Source of the DNA: Zoogloea oleivorans
GTDB taxonomy: Bacteria > Pseudomonadota > Gammaproteobacteria > Burkholderiales > Rhodocyclaceae
Direction of reading: 5' to 3'
Assembly (NCBI RefSeq): GCF_008107625.1
Contig: NZ_SDKK01000006.1
Coordinates: forward strand, 16,834 to 80,833
Length of the DNA: 64,000 nucleotides
Shown here: positions 8,841-17,368 of the stretch, piece after piece
Layout: each line of letters begins with the position of its first letter
How positions within the stretch are numbered: the stretch's first letter is position 1
The notes under the pieces: generated by a model
Told to the model about the DNA's origin: nothing
Seen by the model: only the letters and a program-made list of their open reading frames with translations
Database searches by the model: none
Translations under genes and position numbers: made by a program

Positions 8841-9089
8841 TCAGGCAAGCTTTCCGTCCACGAATTCGACAAGGGAACCCACGCAGGCAAACGTGGAACC
8901 ATCGATTTCGTCATCCTCAACGATAAAGCCAAAACGCTCTTCAAGCATGTTGATCAAACCGACCACCGCCATGGAGTCCAGATCAGGCAGCGCACCCAGC
9001 AAAGGGGTGTCGAGATCGAACTGGGCAGCGGCGCCCCCCAGGCTCAAAACCTCGTCGAGAATAGACAGAACTTCCTTCTTCGTATCCAA
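8841..9089 (-). CDS. Acyl carrier protein of the exosortase-A cluster
   Basis: An 82-residue acidic protein with the phosphopantetheine attachment motif LDSMAV (Ser near residue 54), as in acyl carrier proteins. It would carry an acyl or aminoacyl group, probably loaded by the AMP-forming ligase at 13493. The start codon is TTG at 9089, supported by GGAG seven bases upstream and by the lack of a better candidate. The stop is immediately followed by the ATG of hydrolase 2. A promoter with a perfect -10 lies about 90 bp upstream. Confidence 0.85.
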   Translation of the reverse strand: MDTKKEVLSILDEVLSLGGAAAQFDLDTPLLGALPDLDSMAVVGLINMLEERFGFIVEDDEIDGSTFACVGSLVEFVDGKLA

Positions 9090-9178
9090 AAGCTGACTCC
9101 AAAATGGCTAAAGCAAAGCCGCCCAGGCGCTTGACAAGACATGCCAGCGCAGCCGACTTTTGCAAGAATAAGGCCCGC

Positions 9179-9207
9179 ATTATAAGCGACACAGCGGTAC
9201 CGGTAAC
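9179..9207 (-). promoter_or_regulatory. Sigma-70 promoter of the ACP-hydrolase operon
   Basis: On the minus strand a perfect TATAAT (9184-9179) is preceded by 17 bp and a weak -35 GTTACC (9207-9202). The predicted start near 9172 gives a leader of about 83 nt to the ACP start. It separates the three-gene operon from the PLP-enzyme gene upstream. Confidence 0.5.
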
Positions 9208-9262
9208 GCTCATATACCAAATACGCCGGCATCCGCCAAGAAGCTTGTGGCGGCACCGTAAG

Positions 9263-10492
9263 CTACGTTTGTGCTGGATCGGCGGGCGGCCGGTGCAGCA
9301 TGACTTTTTTCAGAACCCTGACCATCCAGGCCATCTCGGTGGGTCGCAGGGCCTGATGGCAAGGCAAATGAAACAGATGCAGACGGTAATCCATGGAAAC
9401 CGGACATTCCGAAATACCCATTTCATCCCAACGCCAGATCGGCAGGCCCACCCGCTTCAAGTTGTAAAAATGTGGGTCCGGCAGATCGACATACAGCGGA
9501 AACATGTACGGAACGACATCGGGCGGCAGCTGTGAAAAGAGTGGACGACAGCCAGGCAGTCCGTCGACGGCCGCCAGCCACGCAGCGAAGTTCCTTCTGC
9601 GTGATTCGGCGATCCGGTCCGGCTCACTGGCCTGAATGATCCAGCGGGACGTCATCAAACCCGACATCCCTTCCTCGCCGCTGTCGTACATCGCCGAAGT
9701 GGTATTGCCGGCCTGCTCGGACTCTGTCCCCCTGTCCCCAAGCACGGAACAGACCCGATCGATTTCTTCGTCGAGAGCGTCCTGCACGACAAAGGGTTTT
9801 CGGGCTGCCAGGCCACGCTGTATCCAGCGCACCAGCCCTTTCAATTCACTGACGACACCCCGCCCACGCAACGGCGGGAGCGTCGAAAAATGGCCGCTTT
9901 TGGCCACAAGAATTCCGCCATCTTCGGCCGGCGAGAATTTATAGGGGCTTGCCACCACAAATTGGCCGTGAATACCGAGAGCCGGTCGGGCCGCCGACTG
10001 TAAATAAGCGTGAGAACAATCTTCAATAAGCACAATGCCCCGGGCCGCACAGAAAGCCTTGATCGGATCCGCATTCTGGGGAAAACCGAAATAATGGGTC
10101 AAAAGCAGAGCCCGCACCGGGCGCCGGCACGCGTCTGCAAGTTCCGCCAGAGAGGCCAGATCGGGAGCCAGCTGGCGGTCAAGCGCGTAAAGCAGGACTT
10201 CCCCGCCCAGACTAACCGCCGGATCAATCATCGTGCGGCAATGATAGGCCGGGGCCAGCAGCGCCCCCTCCACGCCAACCCCCGCCAGCCGAAAGGCATC
10301 CAGCAACGCGTACCGTCCGCGGCTGTAAAAGCGCTGTCCGGCTCCGTCGCCAACTGCCTTGAAGCGGCCGCCACGGGACAGGCCGAACGAGGCACGGCCC
10401 GGCGGCGCCAGCAGCGGAACGCGGGGCGAGGGAAAGCGACATGACGCAGGGTGAAATATACGAAATGAGAGAGGCAAGGAATTTTCGCCCAA
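9263..10492 (-). CDS. DegT/DnrJ/EryC1-type PLP aminotransferase-like protein
   Basis: About 409 residues resembling the DegT/DnrJ/EryC1/StrS sugar aminotransferase family. Recognisable features are the aspartate strand VLIEDCSHAY and the probable PLP lysine in SPYKFSPAEDGG, plus the LPCHQAL segment near the C-terminus that is usual in the family. Such enzymes transaminate keto-sugars or related keto groups on nucleotide precursors, which fits the polysaccharide cluster. The coordinate given is the longest frame and would begin at a TTG without a clear ribosome-binding site; the real start may be some codons downstream. A 261-bp divergent promoter region separates it from the acyltransferase gene. 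Confidence 0.75.
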   Translation of the reverse strand: MGENSLPLSFRIFHPASCRFPSPRVPLLAPPGRASFGLSRGGRFKAVGDGAGQRFYSRGRYALLDAFRLAGVGVEGALLAPAYHCRTMIDPAVSLGGEVLLYALDRQLAPDLASLAELADACRRPVRALLLTHYFGFPQNADPIKAFCAARGIVLIEDCSHAYLQSAARPALGIHGQFVVASPYKFSPAEDGGILVAKSGHFSTLPPLRGRGVVSELKGLVRWIQRGLAARKPFVVQDALDEEIDRVCSVLGDRGTESEQAGNTTSAMYDSGEEGMSGLMTSRWIIQASEPDRIAESRRRNFAAWLAAVDGLPGCRPLFSQLPPDVVPYMFPLYVDLPDPHFYNLKRVGLPIWRWDEMGISECPVSMDYRLHLFHLPCHQALRPTEMAWMVRVLKKVMLHRPPADPAQT

Positions 10493-10727
10493 AAGAGCCG
10501 GAATGGCGGTGACGGAAGCCGGTTTGACCGCAAATATCAGAAGCTGCTGACCAGCATAATTCCCGACATTATCGCCGGCAAGTTAAATGTGGCCCCGGCA
10601 AGCCCTGAAGCAAATGTGAAGAATGACACTGAACACCTCTCAAACGACATGCCGCAGCGACGACCGTAACATCAACTTTGCTATTATCCAGCCTTCAATT
10701 CGAACGCCACCAGGACACCCCACAGGA

Positions 10728-10775
10728 ATGACGTTCAATTTTTCCCAACACCCATGCCCCCCGAGCAACCCATGA
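10728..10775 (+). other. Possible 15-codon upstream ORF overlapping the acyltransferase start
   Basis: ATG at 10728 opens a 15-codon frame whose TGA (10773-10775) overlaps the ATG at 10772 of the next gene in an ATGA arrangement. This could couple translation, but there is no well-spaced ribosome-binding site in front of it, so it may be chance. Confidence 0.2.
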
Positions 10776-11854
10776 CGACCACGAAGTACGCCTGGAAGAA
10801 TCTGCCTGCCACAGAGCTGAACCGGGATGTTTCCCTGCGCGACGCCTGGAACCGGCTCAACACGCTTCGTTGCAACGTCTCCTTCCTGGATGCCGAACCC
10901 GTCAGCAACGCACTGAACGTGTTCGGAACCGGTAACGAACGCCTGCTCGTCGCCACGGGCACAGCGGGCATCGTGGCCATGGTGCTTGCCGCCCCGGCGG
11001 GACGCTTCCGCTGGATGACCTTCCAGCCGTCGCAAATGCCCCTCGGCGCATGGGTTGCAGAGCCATCCATCACGCCGGAAGCGCTCGGCGCCAGCCTCAA
11101 CAAGGGCGGCCTCGGCATCTGCCTGGTGTTCTCCTTCACCCAGACCGACCCGCGCTTCGCCCAGCGCAGCACCGACAGCGCCACCACACGCGGCACCGAC
11201 TACATCGAAACCGGCTGGGTCGATATCGCCGGAAGCTTCGAGGACTACTGGAACGCCCGCGGCAAGAACCTGCGCCAGAACATGCGCAAGCAGCGCAACA
11301 AACTGGAAACAGAAGGCATCAAGGGGCAGATGCGCAAGATCACCGACCCTGCCGCCATGGCTGGCGTCATCGAGCGCTATGGCGCACTGGAAAGCGCCGG
11401 CTGGAAAGCCGCCTCCGGCACCGCCATCCACCCCGACAACGCCCAGGGCCGCTTCTACATCGAACTGATGTCCGAACGGGCCGCCAAAGGGGAAGCGATC
11501 GCCTACGAGTACTATTTCAACGACCGTTGCGTGGCGATCAACCTTTGCGTAGGCCGCGACAAGGTCATCACCATCCTCAAAACCACCTACGACGAATCCA
11601 CCCATCCGTTCTCCCCGGCCTTCCTGCTGCTGCAGGACATTCTCGAAGAGATGCACGCCGAGGCACGCTGGAGTCGTGTCGAGTTTTACGGGCGCATGAT
11701 GGAATGGCATACGCGCTGGACCGAGCAGAAGCGCACGATCTACCATCTGACCTGTTACCGCTGGCCCTTCATCAAGACGCTTGCCGAGCGGCGCCAGGAA
11801 CAACAAGCCGAAAAGGCAGAAGCGGCGCCCGCCGAAGCCTCCACCACGACCTGA
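10754..11854 (+). CDS. GNAT-fold (FemAB/CelD-like) acyltransferase
   Basis: A protein of 360-366 residues with the pattern of BioF2-like/CelD-like GNAT acyltransferases: a double GNAT arrangement ending with the conserved stretches LRQNMRKQRNKLE, YYFNDRCVAINL and LLLQDILEEMHAE. Such enzymes transfer acyl or aminoacyl groups and are common in exopolysaccharide loci. The C-terminal 25 residues are a low-complexity Ala/Glu/Lys tail. Two starts are possible, ATG at 10754 or ATG at 10772; neither has a strong ribosome-binding site. It leads a rightward series of polysaccharide genes. Confidence 0.72.
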   Translation: MPPEQPMTTTKYAWKNLPATELNRDVSLRDAWNRLNTLRCNVSFLDAEPVSNALNVFGTGNERLLVATGTAGIVAMVLAAPAGRFRWMTFQPSQMPLGAWVAEPSITPEALGASLNKGGLGICLVFSFTQTDPRFAQRSTDSATTRGTDYIETGWVDIAGSFEDYWNARGKNLRQNMRKQRNKLETEGIKGQMRKITDPAAMAGVIERYGALESAGWKAASGTAIHPDNAQGRFYIELMSERAAKGEAIAYEYYFNDRCVAINLCVGRDKVITILKTTYDESTHPFSPAFLLLQDILEEMHAEARWSRVEFYGRMMEWHTRWTEQKRTIYHLTCYRWPFIKTLAERRQEQQAEKAEAAPAEASTTT

Positions 11855-11912
11855 AGCCGCCACAAGCGCGCAATCCGGCACCACGACTGACATCCAGCTG
11901 AACGAATTTTCC

Positions 11913-13160
11913 ATGACCAACAAACGCGTTCTGATGATCGCCTACCACTACCCGCCGGTGCGGGCCAGCAGTGGTATCCAGAGAACCCTCAAGTTCTCGG
12001 CCTATTTGCGGGACCACGCCTGGGAACCGATGGTGCTGACCATCTCGCCGCGCGCCTACGAAAAGGTCAGCGATGACCAGATGGGAGAAATCCCTACCGG
12101 CATGGTGGTGGAACGCGCCTTCGGACTCGACACGGCGCGCCAACTGTCGTTCAAGGGGCGTTACCTGCGCTGGATGTCCCTGCCGGACCGCTGGGTAAGC
12201 TGGTGGCCAATGGGCGTCATCAAGGGACTGAGCCTGATCCGCCGCTATCGGCCAAAGGCCATTTTCGCCACCTTTCCGATCGCCACCTCGCCCCTCATCG
12301 GCCTGACCCTCCAGCGTCTCACCGGCTTGCCGCTGATCACCGACTTTCGCGATTCGATGACGGAACCGGGCTATCCCGCCGACCCGCTCACCTGGAAGAT
12401 CTGGACGCGCCTTGAGCGCGCGCTGGTCAAGCACTCCACGCGAGTCGTGTTCACCACGCCGGGCGCCCGCCAGATGTACGCCGAACGCTACCCGGAAATC
12501 CCGGCCGAACGCTGGACGGTCATCGAAAACGGCTTCGACGAAGAAAACTTCCGCGACGCTGAAGCAGGCCTGAACACCAACCGCCTGGGCCCGGCAGGCC
12601 AGATGGTGCTCGTCCATAGTGGCATCCTGTATCCCAAGGAGCGCGATCCGCGGCCATTCTTCACGGCCCTCCAGCGCCTGAAGCGCGAAGGCCAGGTGTC
12701 TGCCGCGCAACTCAAGGTCATCCTGCGCGCCACCGGCAGCGACGACGCCTACCGGGACATGCTGGCCAAGTTCGGCATCGATGACATCGTCACCGTCGAG
12801 CCCATGGTTGCCTACAAAACGGCGCTACAGGAAATGATGCGCGCCGACGGCCTCCTGCTCATGCAGGGCGGCGACTGCAATCACCAGATCCCTGCCAAGC
12901 TCTACGAATACGCGCGGGCAGGTCGCCCCATCGTCGCACTGACCGACTTTGCCGGTAACACCGCCGAGTTGCTGGGCAAGCTGGGCAGCCCGCTCATCGC
13001 CAATATCGCCGACGCGGATTCGATCCGCACCGTCCTGCTCGACTGCCTGGCAAGCTGGCGTAGCGGCCAACTTCATGGCGTCCGCCGCGAAGTCGCCGAG
13101 ACCTGCTCCCGTCGCTCCCGCTCAGACGAACTGGCCCGCCTGCTCGAACAGATCACCTGA
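11913..13160 (+). CDS. Glycosyltransferase, GT-B fold (GT4-like)
   Basis: A 415-residue cytoplasmic glycosyltransferase. The N-terminus has the Rossmann start KRVLMIAYHYPPVRASSGIQ typical of GT4-type enzymes; the second lobe carries VIENGFDEENF, then the donor-site region KLYEYARAGRPIVAL with the conserved glutamate. It would add a sugar to a lipid-linked polysaccharide precursor. The ATG at 11913 is chosen because the family fold begins there and the preceding codons overlap the end of the acyltransferase gene in another frame. No strong ribosome-binding site is visible, so translation may depend on the upstream gene. Confidence 0.85.
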   Translation: MTNKRVLMIAYHYPPVRASSGIQRTLKFSAYLRDHAWEPMVLTISPRAYEKVSDDQMGEIPTGMVVERAFGLDTARQLSFKGRYLRWMSLPDRWVSWWPMGVIKGLSLIRRYRPKAIFATFPIATSPLIGLTLQRLTGLPLITDFRDSMTEPGYPADPLTWKIWTRLERALVKHSTRVVFTTPGARQMYAERYPEIPAERWTVIENGFDEENFRDAEAGLNTNRLGPAGQMVLVHSGILYPKERDPRPFFTALQRLKREGQVSAAQLKVILRATGSDDAYRDMLAKFGIDDIVTVEPMVAYKTALQEMMRADGLLLMQGGDCNHQIPAKLYEYARAGRPIVALTDFAGNTAELLGKLGSPLIANIADADSIRTVLLDCLASWRSGQLHGVRREVAETCSRRSRSDELARLLEQIT

Positions 13161-13492
13161 AGATTGAGGTCAGCGCAAACCGGGCAGGCCGCTGCTGCGA
13201 TGCAGTATTTCGCAAAGTTCAAACACAGGCTCGGTTACACTTTCAATCCTTGATCCAAAGTGGATTATTTGGCTGTCGCCAGCCAGGCGCCTGCTGCCCC
13301 CGCACACAGCCACAACCGGCGCTCCCGCATGCGCAAAAGCCTGCCGTGCCCATGCCGGATTGGCAAGTTGCAACTTTGCACTGCCCGTGAGCAAGCTGGC
13401 ATGGCACGTCACAGACCTGCTGTAAACTCGAGACGCCGCAGACGCGCGGCGGACTTGCCTGACGATTGGTTCGACAAACCTGCTCCAGAACG
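13161..13492. other. 332-bp interval without a convincing gene
   Basis: This stretch separates the glycosyltransferase from the acyl-CoA ligase. A minus-strand frame (13170-13412, about 80 codons) is open but resembles nothing I recognise and has no ribosome-binding site. The interval probably holds the promoter of the ligase-decarboxylase pair; I see no clear -35/-10 or sigma-54 element. Confidence 0.5.
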
Positions 13493-15097
13493 ATGTTCAC
13501 TACGACTCTTCTCCACGAACTCATCACTGCCTCTGCCAGTCGGGCTCCCGACTCGTCAGCCCTGACCGCAGGCGCACGCACCCTCAGCTATCGCGAACTC
13601 GATGATCAGGTTGCCGGGATGGCCTCCGGGCTGATCGGGCTCGGCCTCGACCGGGGTGAGCGAGTCGGCATCTTCCTGGACAAGCGCATTGAGACCGTCG
13701 TCGCCAGCTTTGGCGCGGCACGAGCCGGCGGCGCCTTCGTACCGGTCAATCCGATCCTCAAGGCAGAACAGGTCGGCCACATCCTGCGCGACTGCAACGC
13801 CCGGGTATTGATCACCTCACCCGAACGCCTGCCGCTCATCGCCAGCACCCTCGAAAACTGCCATGACCTGCGCCATGTCATCCTGACAGCACCGAGCACC
13901 AAGCCGGTCAGTCTGCAGGCCATCGGCATCCACCAGTGGGCCGACCTGCTGGCTTTGCCGCCCCGCCCCGGACACCGGGTCGTCGACACGGACATGCTGT
14001 CCATCCTGTACACCTCCGGCAGCACCGGCCGGCCAAAGGGCGTGGTGCTGTCCCACCGCAACATGGTGGCCGGCGCCAAGAGCGTCGCCAGCTACCTCGG
14101 CAACACCGCCGACGACACCCTGCTGGCAGCCCTGCCGCTGTCCTTCGATGCCGGCTTCTCGCAACTCACCACCGCCTTCCACAGCGGAGCCCGGGTTGTG
14201 CTGCTGAACTACCTGCTCCCGCAGGATGTGCTCAAGGCGATGGTCAAAGAGAAAGTCACAGGTCTGACTGCCGTCCCCCCGCTGTACATCCAGCTAGCCC
14301 AGCTCAAGTGGCCGGAAACAGTCACCGATCACCTGCGCTACTTCGCCAACACCGGTGGGCGGATGCCCCTCGAAACCCTCAAGGCCCTGCGCACCCACCT
14401 GCCACGCACCCAGCCCTTCCTGATGTACGGGCTTACCGAAGCCTTCCGCGCTACCTACCTGCCGCCCGAACAGGCCGACATTCGTCCTGACTCCATCGGC
14501 AAGGCCATCCCCAACGCCGAAGTGATGGTTCTGCGGGACGACGGCAGCGAATGTGGTCCGAACGAACCGGGCGAACTGGTACAGCGTGGTGCTCACGTGG
14601 CCATGGGCTACTGGAACGATCCCGAAAAAACCGCCGAGCGCTTCAAGCCCCTGCCGGTCACGGCACCCGGCCGCCAGGCGGGCTTCGTGCTGCCTGAAAT
14701 CGCCGTTTTTTCGGGCGACACGGTGCGCCGCGACGAGGACGGCTACCTGTATTTCATCGGCCGCCGCGACGAGATGATGAAGACTTCCGGCTATCGGGTC
14801 AGCCCGACCGAAGTCGAAGAAGTGCTCTACTCCACCCACTTGGTCGGCGAATGCGTCGCCTTTGGCGTCCCCCACCCATCCCTTGGCCACGCCATTTGCG
14901 TGATTGCCACCGGCAAGGACGGTGCGCCCCTGGATGCCACGGCACTGCTCGCAGAATGTCGCCAGCGCATGCCGGCCTACATGGTGCCCTCGGTCATCGA
15001 GGCCCGCGACGGCCCCCTGCCCCGCAATCCCAACGGCAAGATCGATCGCAAGACCCTTTCCACCGAATTCGAAAACGCAAACAAGGTGCCGCGATGA
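13493..15097 (+). CDS. AMP-forming acyl-CoA ligase, exosortase A system-associated
   Basis: A 534-residue ANL-superfamily adenylating enzyme of the type 'acyl-CoA ligase (AMP-forming), exosortase A system-associated'. The P-loop LYTSGSTGRPKG lies near residue 175, the YGLTEAFR adenylate motif near 310, the YFIGRRDEMMKTSGYRVSPTEVE hinge region near 420, and the C-terminal catalytic lysine in NPNGKIDRK. It activates a carboxylic acid with ATP, probably to load the cluster's acyl carrier protein rather than CoA. The ATG at 13493 is where the family N-terminus begins. Its stop overlaps the ATG of the decarboxylase gene, so the two are coupled. Confidence 0.9.
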   Translation: MFTTTLLHELITASASRAPDSSALTAGARTLSYRELDDQVAGMASGLIGLGLDRGERVGIFLDKRIETVVASFGAARAGGAFVPVNPILKAEQVGHILRDCNARVLITSPERLPLIASTLENCHDLRHVILTAPSTKPVSLQAIGIHQWADLLALPPRPGHRVVDTDMLSILYTSGSTGRPKGVVLSHRNMVAGAKSVASYLGNTADDTLLAALPLSFDAGFSQLTTAFHSGARVVLLNYLLPQDVLKAMVKEKVTGLTAVPPLYIQLAQLKWPETVTDHLRYFANTGGRMPLETLKALRTHLPRTQPFLMYGLTEAFRATYLPPEQADIRPDSIGKAIPNAEVMVLRDDGSECGPNEPGELVQRGAHVAMGYWNDPEKTAERFKPLPVTAPGRQAGFVLPEIAVFSGDTVRRDEDGYLYFIGRRDEMMKTSGYRVSPTEVEEVLYSTHLVGECVAFGVPHPSLGHAICVIATGKDGAPLDATALLAECRQRMPAYMVPSVIEARDGPLPRNPNGKIDRKTLSTEFENANKVPR

Positions 15098-16338
15098 GTG
15101 AAGTGACCCGCGAGAAACCGGTACACGCCCCAATGGACCAGTTCCAGTCCGAAGGTGGCGAGCTGATGGTCGGCGGCATCCCCCTGCGTCGCCTGGCCGA
15201 ACGCATAGGCCAGACGCCCTTTTATGCCTATGACCGCGAACTGCTGACACGCCGGGTCGCCGAACTGCGTGCAGCCCTGCCTGCCGGCATCAAGATCCAC
15301 TACGCCATGAAGGCGAATCCGATGCCCGCCGTGGTCGACCACATGGCCCGGCTCGTGGATGGCATCGATGTCGCATCGGGGCGCGAACTGAAGGTTGCCC
15401 TCGACAGCGGCGCCAATCCACATGAAATCAGCTTTGCCGGTCCTGGCAAACGCCATGAAGAGCTGCGTCAGGCCGTCGCAGCCGGCATCCTGATCAACAT
15501 CGAATCCTTCCGTGAAGTCTCCGAACTGGCTGCCATCCGCCAGGCTACCGGCTGGCCGGTACGCGTCGCAGTGCGCGTCAATCCGGACTTCGAACTGAAG
15601 AGTTCCGGCATGAAAATGGGCGGCGGCCCCAAGCAGTTCGGTGTCGACGCCGAACAGGTCCCGGCCCTGCTCGCCGAAATCGGCCAGGCTGGCCTTGCCT
15701 TCGAAGGCTTCCACCTCTTTGCCGGCTCCCAGAACCTGCGCCCCGAAGCCATCGTCGAAGCCCAGCGCAAGTGTTTTGATCTGGCCCTGCGCCTGGCCGA
15801 AAGCGCGCCGTCAGCCGTCAAATTTCTCAACCTCGGAGGCGGATTCGGCATTCCCTACTTCCCGGGCGAGCAACGCCTGGACTTGAGCAGCATTTCTGCA
15901 AACCTCGCGGCCATCGCAACGGAAGCCAGGGAGAAACTACCTGAAGCCGAGATCGTCATCGAACTGGGACGCTATCTTGTCGGCGAGGCCGGCATTTACG
16001 TCTGCAAGATCCTCGATCGCAAGGTGTCCCGCGGCCACACCTTCCTGGTTGCCGACGGTGGCCTGCACCACCATCTTTCGGCCTCGGGAAACTTCGGCCA
16101 GGTGATCCGCAAGAACTATCCGGTGACCATCGGTGACCGGAGCGACGCCCCCGCAGGCGAAGCGGTTTCCGTTGTCGGCCCGCTGTGCACGCCGCTGGAC
16201 ATTCTGGCCGACCGGATGGCCCTGCCTGAAGCGCACCCCGGCAACCTGGTCGTGATCTTTCAATCCGGCGCCTATGGCGCCAGCGCCAGCCCGCAGGCAT
16301 TTCTCGACCAACCCAGGGTCGTCGAGGTTCTGGTCTAG
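15094..16338 (+). CDS. PLP-dependent decarboxylase, exosortase A system-associated
   Basis: A 414-residue fold-type III (alanine-racemase-like) decarboxylase related to diaminopimelate and ornithine decarboxylases. The PLP lysine is in YAMKANPMP (near residue 71), the glycine-rich phosphate loop in NLGGGFGIPY, and the C-terminal cofactor/substrate motif in GPLCTPLDIL. It fits 'pyridoxal-dependent decarboxylase, exosortase A system-associated'. It would decarboxylate an amino acid or an ACP/CoA-bound aminoacyl group made by the ligase just upstream, with which it overlaps by four bases (ATGA). The substrate is not known. Confidence 0.9.
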   Translation: MSEVTREKPVHAPMDQFQSEGGELMVGGIPLRRLAERIGQTPFYAYDRELLTRRVAELRAALPAGIKIHYAMKANPMPAVVDHMARLVDGIDVASGRELKVALDSGANPHEISFAGPGKRHEELRQAVAAGILINIESFREVSELAAIRQATGWPVRVAVRVNPDFELKSSGMKMGGGPKQFGVDAEQVPALLAEIGQAGLAFEGFHLFAGSQNLRPEAIVEAQRKCFDLALRLAESAPSAVKFLNLGGGFGIPYFPGEQRLDLSSISANLAAIATEAREKLPEAEIVIELGRYLVGEAGIYVCKILDRKVSRGHTFLVADGGLHHHLSASGNFGQVIRKNYPVTIGDRSDAPAGEAVSVVGPLCTPLDILADRMALPEAHPGNLVVIFQSGAYGASASPQAFLDQPRVVEVLV

Positions 16339-16361
16339 GCTACGGCCCGACCCTCCCGCGC

Positions 16362-17324
16362 ATGGACACGCGACTCACCATCTGCTCTGTCTCGTTTGGA
16401 CACGGGCACCTGCTAAGGCTTAATGCCCAGCTCAGCGCGCAACTGAACCGGGACTTCGAGCAACGCGTGATCTGGCGTGTAGCAGAAAATGCTCCGGCCA
16501 ATACCGAGGACTGCATTACCAGTGAGCACGGACCATTCGCCATAGAACACGGGTCGAACGAAACCTCACGCGGCGCCAGCTACCACCATGCCGACGCATT
16601 GAACCGGCTCATACACACAACCCGGACGCGTTTTCTGCTGGTGCTCGACCCGGATTTCTATATCCTCAGTCCGGATTGGGTCGCCACCATTCCAGATTAT
16701 ATGGAACGACACGGACTGGCCTTTTTCGGAACACCGTGGCACCCCCGCTACAACCGAAACTATCGCTATTTCCCGGCGGTACATTGCATGTTCATCGACC
16801 TGGAAAAAGTCGGCAAGCTGCAACTCGATTTCCTGCCGGAACTGAACCGGATCAAGATGCCGGGAAAGTCCACCAATACACTCCTCGACAGAATCAGCTA
16901 TTTCGCAAATCGACGCCGCATTCCCTGGGATACAGGTGTGCGCGTATTCGAGCGTTTCGCCAATCAGCCACTTATTTCCAGCGAGTGCACCCAACCGGTG
17001 TTCAGACTCGACGCCCACAATTTCCCTGAATTCGATGCCCGCAACTGGAAACACCGGCTCGTCGAAGCACTGTTGCCCGAACGTTATTGCTATATCCCCA
17101 AGCGTCGCAATACGTTCACCCAAAGCGGTTTTGTTGAGCACAACTGGCTCGCCTCTCCGCTCCCCAATAGATGGGAAGAATCACTCTGGCAAGGGCGTCC
17201 ATTTGGACTGCACGTACGCCGCAGCTTCAATGCTGGAAGTCGGGACAATCAAATGGAAACAGAAATTCTGGAACAAGCCCTGGCGGATCTCGCACGCCAG
17301 GTCACGAATTCGCCCCTGCGGTGA
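16362..17324 (+). CDS. Putative GT-A-type glycosyltransferase
   Basis: A 320-residue protein, probably a glycosyltransferase of the GT2-like (GT-A) fold: an N-terminal nucleotide-binding strand (LTICSVSFGHGH), a central LLVLDPDFYILSPDW segment that has the DxD metal site, and aromatic-rich acceptor regions (YNRNYRYFPAVHCMF). It lies 23 bp after the decarboxylase gene in the same direction and upstream of the flippase. Donor and acceptor cannot be told from sequence, and the family assignment rests mainly on the DPDF motif. Confidence 0.6.
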   Translation: MDTRLTICSVSFGHGHLLRLNAQLSAQLNRDFEQRVIWRVAENAPANTEDCITSEHGPFAIEHGSNETSRGASYHHADALNRLIHTTRTRFLLVLDPDFYILSPDWVATIPDYMERHGLAFFGTPWHPRYNRNYRYFPAVHCMFIDLEKVGKLQLDFLPELNRIKMPGKSTNTLLDRISYFANRRRIPWDTGVRVFERFANQPLISSECTQPVFRLDAHNFPEFDARNWKHRLVEALLPERYCYIPKRRNTFTQSGFVEHNWLASPLPNRWEESLWQGRPFGLHVRRSFNAGSRDNQMETEILEQALADLARQVTNSPLR

Positions 17325-17368
17325 AAACCCCCTCTGTCAAAGCAACCGCATACCGACAAGCCTGATCA

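Noticed and set aside
13170..13412. Minus-strand frame of about 80 codons between glycosyltransferase and ligase
   Set aside because: No recognisable domain, no ribosome-binding site, and it is isolated against the direction of the cluster.
13381..13440. Sigma-54 promoter before the acyl-CoA ligase (TGGCAC seen at about 13402)
   Set aside because: No GC follows at the required 10-bp distance from the GG.
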